A stretch of 64,000 nt of DNA from Anaeramoeba flamelloides (taxonomy: Eukaryota; Metamonada; Anaeramoebidae): NCBI GenBank assembly GCA_027625915.1, contig JANTQA010000060.1, positions 4,092,001-4,156,000 on the forward strand, read 5' to 3'. Shown in pieces: positions 58,160 to 64,000 of this stretch. Made by a program: the position numbers and the translations under genes. How positions within the stretch are numbered: position 1 is the stretch's first letter; every line of letters starts with the position of its first letter. The notes beneath the pieces are model-generated. The model was given only the letters and a program-made list of their open reading frames with translations, was not told the DNA's origin and searched no databases.

Positions 58160-59325
58160 AAAAAGTGAGGTTGTAATATTTGAAGTTTTTTCAACTAAAT
58201 TTTTCATTTTTTCAAAAACTATAAAACTTTTCATATGTGCGCGAAAGCGAGATGTTTTATGTCAGTGGACTTGAAGGTTTTTAATTAGCAAAAAATCGAT
58301 TTAATCCCTAATAAAAAAAGTTTTTTCTGGAACTGCCCAGCCTATGAAAATAATCGTAAAATCTGATATCTGAATTAAAAAAATTTAACATCTCTAATTA
58401 CTTAAAAAATAATATTATTACTATTTTTGATATTATTAGAAAAAGAGATTCATCATATTTATTAGCCCTAGTGGGTAATAAATTTATTTTTGAGTCTTTA
58501 ACAAAATTCCTAAATCATAATTTAGGAATTTGGGCAAATAAGAGGAATTAAAAACTCCCCTGTTAAATAATAATAAAAAAAAAAAATAAAAAAAGTTTTT
58601 TAAAAACTGTTATAAACCTGTTGTATAAGTGTTCTAAACGTATCAAATGTTATAAAAATTTATAATAAAAACTTTTATAACATAAATCTTTGTTATAAAA
58701 TGTGTTATAAAATTTGTAACCGGTTATAAACCTGTTACAAGAATATTTTTCAAAAAAATATTGAAAAAATCATCATGTTAAAAGAAATTTTGTTGTAGAA
58801 ATGTTATATAGATGTTATAAGAAAAAATTTTTATTAGGGAATGAAAGAATAAAAAAGTTTGTGTTTTTTTTTGTGTTTTAAATTTCTGAAAATTATTTTC
58901 GATTTTTGAATTTATGTTTCAACCAGAAGGAATTTTATTCTATGTATAAATTTAAATAAATATCTGTAAATTTTTACTTTATTTTCCATTTTACAAATTT
59001 TTTTACACAAGCTTTTAAAAAAGCATTTTATTAGTTTAAAATGCTTAAAAAACTTTGAAATTTTGGTTTACCCTCAAATGATTCTTTCTCTCGAGTTGTA
59101 TAATGTTGAGATATGAGATTATAAAAATGGGGAATTGAACTAAAAACTTTTCTGAAATTATTTTGAATTTATCAGTATTATTAAATCGAATTTTTTAATC
59201 TTTAGGACCATAAGCTCACTGAATAAATTCCTCTCCCTTTGGAACACATATGAAAAGTTTTATAGTTTTTGGAAAAATGACAAATTTAGTTGAAAAAACT
59301 TCAAATATTACAACCTCACTTTTTG
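58160..59325. mobile_element. TIR element of about 1.17 kb carrying a LINE insertion
   Basis: 58161-58239 and 59245-59324 are inverse copies (AAAAGTGAGGTTGTAATATT, ACTATAAAACTTTTCATATG), and weaker symmetry extends about 40 bp further in. The arm resembles the 74-bp arm at 8521-8594 (TATAAAACTTTYCATRTG). Inside are the 258-bp LINE copy and several GTTATAAACCTGTTATAA-type repeats at 58610-58840. No transposase. Confidence 0.7.
58327..58584 (+). mobile_element. Short 5'-truncated LINE copy with 17-bp target duplication
   Basis: Flanked directly by AATAAAAAAAGTTTTTT (58310-58326 and 58585-58601) and ending in an A-run. The sequence is nearly identical to 43185-42931 (minus): CTGGAACTGCCCAGCCTATG, AGAAAAAGAGATTCATCATA, CTAAATCATAATTTAGGAAT. 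It encodes only the last part of the zinc-binding domain region and is out of frame in places. Younger than the TIR element that hosts it. Confidence 0.85.
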
Positions 59326-59411
59326 CACATGTGTCTCATATCCTAAAATTATTTCATTAAAATTTAATCTATAAATTTCTTAAACAATATTAATCTATCT
59401 TTTGTATAGTA

Positions 59412-59675
59412 AGTCCATACTCATAAAAATTAATCCATATTTTCTATTATCTCTTTATGTTCATATTTTAAATATAAAGGACAAATTTTTTTTGTGTTTT
59501 TATTGGTGGTTTGGTAATATCTATTTAAGCAGTTAGTAAAGGTTCTGGATTTTAGAATTGTTGAGTTTGATGGATAAATGAAATATTTTTGATTAATAAA
59601 TATTTTTTTTTGGTTTTTAATTATTTTTAAATATTCTTGTGGAGTGTTTCGTAGAGTGATGTAGAGTGTTGTCAA
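59412..59675 (-). mobile_element. LINE fragment, C-terminal region (diverged)
   Basis: The minus frame reads TPQEYLKIIKNQKKIFINQK, then SRTFTNCLNRYYQTTNKNTKKI, matching the segment YLKIISIQNN to FTNYLNRYSYVMNKDKSKYC of the 42.9-kb LINE. The zinc-finger Cys pairs are partly lost and the frame ends before the HFLxxC part. An old copy of the same or a sister LINE family. Confidence 0.65.
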
Positions 59676-59770
59676 GTGCCGTAGAGTGCCTAGTTTTTTT
59701 TTTAATTTTTGAAATTAAAAAAAATCTAACAGTATTTTCTTTTAATTTTGAAAAGTCAAAAAAAGCTAAA
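59650..59770. repeat. Palindromic repeat Z, half unit
   Basis: CCGTAGAGTGCCTAGTTTTT at the 5' edge of the LINE fragment, then AAATTAAAAAAAATCTAACA. Shares the GTAGAGTGC boundary with the copies at 41.7 and 51.0 kb. Confidence 0.5.
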
Positions 59771-59879
59771 CCTGGTAATCCATAAAAAAAAGACTAGATT
59801 AAAATGATTATATGAAAATATATTAATATATTTACCTAAAACCCAATGATACTCTACAATAAATTTAAATAGACATTCA

Positions 59880-60200
59880 ATAGTTAATTTTTGTTTTCAA
59901 ACTTTTACAACTTATATTTCGCATTTGGTTTAAATAAATACGGTTTTTGATAAGAATAAAATAAAAAGAAAATTGTATAATTAATATAAAATATATTTCA
60001 GCTTAGAAATAGATGAAGATATCGATCATTTTTTATGTGGTTGCTCAAATTTTTTATTAAAAGATAAATAACTTGAATTGAAGAATTAATTTGATTTAAT
60101 AAAATTAATAAAATTAATAAAATTAATAAAAATAATATCTTTGATATTATTCAAAATAAAGACTCATTATTTATTTTCATTGATAAATGTTTAAGAAAAT
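59880..60200 (+). mobile_element. LINE fragment, plus strand (diverged)
   Basis: Plus-strand reading gives EIDEDIDHFLCGCSNF near 60007, matching EDLDHFLWNCPAY of the LINE zinc-binding domain, then ISLILFKIK matching the ITIFDIIRK block. Frame is broken, with an ATTAATAAA tandem expansion at 60095-60135. Opposite orientation to the fragment at 59.4-59.7 kb. Confidence 0.55.
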
Positions 60201-60429
60201 TATAATTTTTTATTAAAAATAAAAAGCTAAACAAATATTTAGAAAGTAGAGAAGTACTATATAGTGTATTAAAGTGTTGTCAAATTGCTAATTTTTTTAA
60301 TTTGAGAATAAAAAGGAAAATTTTTGAAATTTTCTTTTTCATTTTTGAAATGAAAAAAAAACTAGGCACTTTTCTTTTCCAGAATTCAAAAGAATAGAGA
60401 ACAATCTATGATTTTACTTAATTCTTTTA

Positions 60430-60640
60430 AATTTTGAAAAATATAGTCGCAGTTTTCTTGAGATTTTCGGTTTTATTTATAAAAACTATAGATTTTCGTT
60501 TGGTTTTTTTACTTTTTTGAAATAAACCGAAAATTTGTTCAAATCTTCTGTTCATTTCAAAAAGTAAAAAAAAAAAACCTAGAGCACTTCACAAATAAAC
60601 TGAAAACTCAAGAAAAGCTAACAATGTTTTGTATTTAATG
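60430..60640. repeat. Palindromic repeat Z, copy at 60 kb
   Basis: CAGTTTTCTTGAGATTTTCG with the inverse GAAAACTCAAGAAAAGCTAA, an inner TTTCGTTTGGTTTTTTTAC with AAAAAAAAAACCTAGAGCAC, and ACTTCACAAATAAAC as at 41.8 kb. Hairpin arms about 90 bp. Confidence 0.65.
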
Positions 60641-62111
60641 TGAGAAATTAAAAGAAAATTTGTTCAATTTTTTTTTTGATTTCTAAAATTAAAAAATAAC
60701 CCAAAAAAACCTTTTCATAACATAAAAGAATAGAGAAAAATCAAAGATTGTGGGTCATTCATAAAAATTGTCGAAAATATAAAGGGATTGTCAGTTGAGG
60801 TTTTTTGTTTTATCCTGAAAATGTTTATATTTTCAAAATAAACGGAAAATTTTTGGTCAGCTAATTCTTTTATTTAAAATTTTTTATTTTTGTTACGAAT
60901 ATTTATTGATTTTGTTTTAATTTCAAAAATTAAAAAAAAAATTAAAAGTCTGGAGTCAGTATGGTTAAAAATCATTTTCTAAAATTAAAAAAAAAAAATT
61001 TTTATTTTGATGATTGACTAATCACAATCATAAAACTAATCAACATGTGATGTAGCATCGATCTCCCAAAAGCAACAATCAAAAAAAGAAAACATTTTAA
61101 GAAAAAATTACCAAAGAGGTACACTAAATTTCCAATTAGATTGGTTGTGAATTATCATTTTAAAAAGTTGCTCTTTCGAGATTTTTGAGATCTTGAAGAT
61201 TTTTTTTTTCTTTTTTTTCCTTTCTCCAATGAGTTATTTTTATCGAAAGAATGTTACTAAATCCTTACTTGGTCAATTTTAGAGAGGTTGAAATAGAACC
61301 ATATATTAGATTAAACCGAATTAAATTAATTGTATACTGAAATAAAACAATTTGTTTTAAATTGAAGAAATTTCACCCAATTTGGAAATTTTAAAAAAAG
61401 AAATAATTTTTTTTAAAAATTTTAATTTTTTGGAATTTGAGAATGATTTTAAACCTTTTTTTTTAAATTGAATTTTCTGCCAATAAGAATTCTTTTTCGA
61501 CTTCTTTTTGAATTGAATTTTTTGCCAATGAGAGATCCTCTCAAGATTTTTTTTTTATTTATATTTTTTCAATCAAAAGAAGGGCAATTTCACATTTCCC
61601 TGTTTGGTTTCAGGTCACTCCTTGGTTATCGGACAAACCCACGGTAAATGACTAGACCCTAGTGGTGATTATTAATTTCTTCTAAATATTAGAGTAAAAA
61701 TCAAAGGTATTACTCTATTACTTAAAAAAATGGAAATTCTAATAACCCCACGAGTGAATAAATTTCCTTCATTCAAAATTAAAAAAAAAAAATGTTGCAG
61801 TTATTTAAAACAAAATGATTTTGGAAAAAAAAAGAAAACTTTAAAAAAAGTCCAAAACTATCTTTTATTGTAAAAATTACTCGAAAATAAAAGTCAAATC
61901 AATAAATAGAATAAATACATTAACAACAAAGAATTATTCGTAGGACTAAAATCAAACCAATTGACAGACCGAATTTTGATCTCTTTTATTTTCAAAATTC
62001 AGTGAGTTATTTTGGAGATCTCAAAAATAGTTATTTTTTTTGAACAAATTTCCTAAGAATAAGAAACAAAGAAAAATCTTAATCGAAAGGTACTTTTAAT
62101 AATAAAATAAA

Positions 62112-62312
62112 AAGATCAAAATTTTCATTCGGATTTCTCATTTTAATCACATTCCAAGAATTAAAATTATTCATCAAAGTTCCCAATTTTAGCAAAGAGG
62201 AGAAATTAATAATTTAAGCTGATTTTATGGATTTAAAAATTTGAAATGTTACATGATTTATAAGCTGTGATTTTTTTTAGAAACACGTATGAAAATTTTG
62301 TTCCATTTATTT
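62112..62312. repeat. MITE family T, copy 3
   Basis: Starts AAGATCAAAATTTTCATTCGG, ends ACGTATGAAAATTTTGTTCC; the middle block GAGAAATTAATAATTTAAG is close to that of copy 2. Lies about 360 bp upstream of the SE-repeat gene. Confidence 0.6.
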
Positions 62313-62671
62313 TCGATCAACTAGTAGTATCCCCAAAAAAAGGTTATTCTGTTTATTCATCCATTTTATCTTTAAACACTCATTTTTTTGCATTTAGAAT
62401 TGATTTTACATTTCATTTTCAGTTTCTCTTTCCTTTTCCCAATTAAAAATAGAGTTTAACTTTTTTTTTCTTCTGTTCTTCTTTTTTCCACAATCATAGC
62501 CATTGTTTCGTTTGTAGGTTGTTGCCTTTTCAGAACCAACAGTATATCTTTGAAGAATAACCCAAACCCAAATTTTGTTTATTTTTTCAACTTTCCATTT
62601 TTTTCAATAATTAACTTTTCTTTTATTAATCCAAAGAGAACTCCAAAAAAAAAAAAACAAACAAAATCAAG

Positions 62672-63134
62672 ATGACAAATCTACAGTCTCCCTCAAGCAG
62701 TGGGAATATACTTTCGGAATCAAGTCGTATGAGTAGTGGCCTGAGTGTCTCATCACTAAATTATAGTTTTAGTTCAGATTCCGATTATAGTTACGAAAAG
62801 GATCCCAATGAAACCGTAAAAGATCGACTTAAGGACGAAGACATAGATTTATCTGAATCAACCAAGTCTTTGACTTCAAACACAGACGATTCTTTAAGCA
62901 ATTTTGAACATGAGAATAAGATTAAGAAAAATAATGAGAAAGAAAATCTAAAAACAAAAGAGAATAATTCAAAGAGTGAAAGTGAAAAGGCAAGTGAAAG
63001 AGCAATTGAAAGGGGAAACAATTCAAAGAGCGTTAGTGAAAATGCAAGTAAAAAAGAAAATATTTCAAAGAGCGAAAGCGAAGGTGAAAGTGAAAGCGAA
63101 AGCGAAAGTGAAAGTGAAAGTGAAAGCGAAAGCG

Positions 63135-63171
<37 letters not shown>

Positions 63172-64000
63172 AAGTGTAAGCGAAGGTATAAGCGAAGGTA
63201 TTGGTGAAAGCATAAGTGACAGTGTAAGTCTAAGTGAATCTGAAAGTGAAAATGAGAACAGCAATGAGGAAGAATTAAAAAGCGGAGTAAAAGGGCATTA
63301 CACAAGAGGTTTTTTTCAAATAACTTTACAAGAAAACAATGATTTATTGTTACTTGAGTGTGCACGCACATTGATTGGAAGGATCTGGGATGAAACGTCT
63401 CATGCCAGTAGAGCTGATCACGATCGCTTAGAGTTGTTGTTGATCTTGAACACGTGCTACAATTGGAGCAAGATTGATTTGTTCCATTTGGAGAGGGCGT
63501 CCATTGAAGCCATTACAACAGACAAAGATCATTATGTCAACGCGTACAACTTGGCTTGTTCGTGGATTGCGTTGGGCGAATTTGAGATTCAAATCGAAGT
63601 CGATGAGAATTGTAATGACAATTGGAAAGAATCGCTCTTGGTGATCAACAAAAGTCAATTAATAGTTGAAAACAAAGACCAAAGTGTTGCCTTTGAGATC
63701 CAATCTTGGGGCAACCTTGAGTGGTGTGTCTCAAGGATACGCGACACCGAAATCCTCTTAACCGATCGAGAGGATTTAAAAGAAATAGGGATCAAAATGA
63801 AAAATAAGGAGATTCGATCGTGCCTAGTCTTTCTTTTTTGGACTTACAATTCCACGCGGGGCAAAGAAAAAAGAATTGGGAAAAACCCCCTAATTGGGCA
63901 TGTGGATCTTAACAGGCTTGACACCAACACCATCCTACCAAAATTTAAGAGCAAACTCCCAAAATCGGTTCGAAATTTCCAAAGCGACTACAATGCAATA
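62672..64000 (+). CDS. Ser/Glu-repeat protein with unrecognised C-terminal region, partial
   Basis: Open from ATG at 62672 (MTNLQSPSSSGNILSESSRM) to the window edge, 443 codons without a stop; the gene continues beyond 64000. Residues 1-80 are Ser-rich and 80-130 Lys/Glu/Asn-rich. About 130-200 is an almost pure Ser-Glu dipeptide repeat (GAAAGY hexamers at about 63075-63180). From about 205 the sequence becomes compact and less AT-rich: GHYTRGFFQITLQENNDLLL, then LERASIEAITTDKDHYVNAY, then a stretch of alternating strands (SLLVINKSQLIVENKD, SCLVFLFWTYNS). The last part could be a PH-like or beta-rich fold, but that is only an impression. No signal peptide or membrane segment. Coding-strand bias and codon use rise clearly over the neighbouring DNA, so I regard the gene as real. 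Confidence 0.85.
63070..63180 (+). repeat. GAAAGY hexanucleotide repeat encoding Ser-Glu
   Basis: About 18 successive hexamers GAAAGT/GAAAGC inside the open frame. Hexamer periodicity preserves the frame. The minus strand of the same repeat gives a spurious Ser/Leu reading. Confidence 0.9.

Larger units (their letters stand above)
57310..62671. other. Intergenic region between the RhoGAP gene and the SE-repeat gene
   Basis: Lies upstream of both divergent genes. Holds motif H (58.03 kb), a TIR element with a LINE insertion (58.16-59.32 kb), LINE fragments (59.4 and 60.0 kb), palindromic repeat Z (60.43 kb) and a T-family MITE (62.1 kb). 57.4-58.0, 60.65-62.1 and 62.3-62.67 kb show no recognisable feature; the last 300 bp before 62672 must contain the promoter and leader of the plus-strand gene. 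Confidence 0.6.

Noticed and set aside
59812-59870. Additional gene between the LINE fragments
   Set aside because: No frame longer than chance; the only recognisable peptides are LINE-derived.
62791-63264. Minus-strand frame of 157 codons rich in Ser and Leu
   Set aside because: It is the complement of the GAAAGY repeat in the plus-strand gene; its composition follows directly from that repeat and it has no domain.

Overview
The window is strongly AT-rich eukaryotic DNA with few genes, long non-coding stretches, spliceosomal introns and very many decayed transposable elements. Gene style points to a free-living amoeboid protist: an Asn-rich PH/leucine-rich-repeat protein, a B-box/coiled-coil/SPRY (TRIM-like) gene, and an SH3-PH-RhoGAP regulator. 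Homopolymer runs (poly-N, KE/KG and SE repeats) fit the same picture. The combination resembles Anaeramoeba (Metamonada) most closely, but this is recognition of style, not a database match. Introns follow GT-AG, and the recognised genes end at TAA under the standard code.

Layout. 96-800 (minus) is a complete two-exon DJ-1/PfpI-family gene. 801-12790 is repeat-filled intergenic DNA. 12791-15958 (minus) is a 1055-residue PH-LRR-polyN-LRR protein. 15959-23434 is again repeats (MITEs, some nested). 23435-29780 (plus) holds a TRIM-like gene. Its first B-box exon and its B-box/coiled-coil/SPRY exon are separated by about 4.9 kb, and the long exon carries one in-frame TAA. 29781-47169 is a transposon graveyard: a MULE remnant with a MITE in its terminal repeat, palindromic MITEs, a 1.2-kb terminal-inverted-repeat (TIR) element with target duplication, a 5'-truncated LINE and a full SINE. 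47170-57309 (minus) is a five-exon SH3-PH-RhoGAP gene. An 8.4-kb repeat-filled intron cuts its catalytic domain in two, and all exon phases agree. 57310-62671 holds TIR elements and LINE fragments. 62672 to the right edge (plus) is an open reading frame of at least 443 codons with a Ser/Glu repeat and an unrecognised C-terminal region.

How things fit together. The RhoGAP protein, the PH-LRR protein and the TRIM-like protein look like host signalling/scaffold proteins. The DJ-1 protein is a stress/glyoxalase-type enzyme. The genes are not visibly co-regulated. The most striking structural theme is repeat invasion of introns: two domains are split by introns dozens of times longer than the ordinary ones (about 125-155 bp), and the intronic DNA carries the same MITE families as the intergenic DNA. 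Several insertions can be dated relative to each other by nesting, target duplications and paralogous empty sites inside the window.
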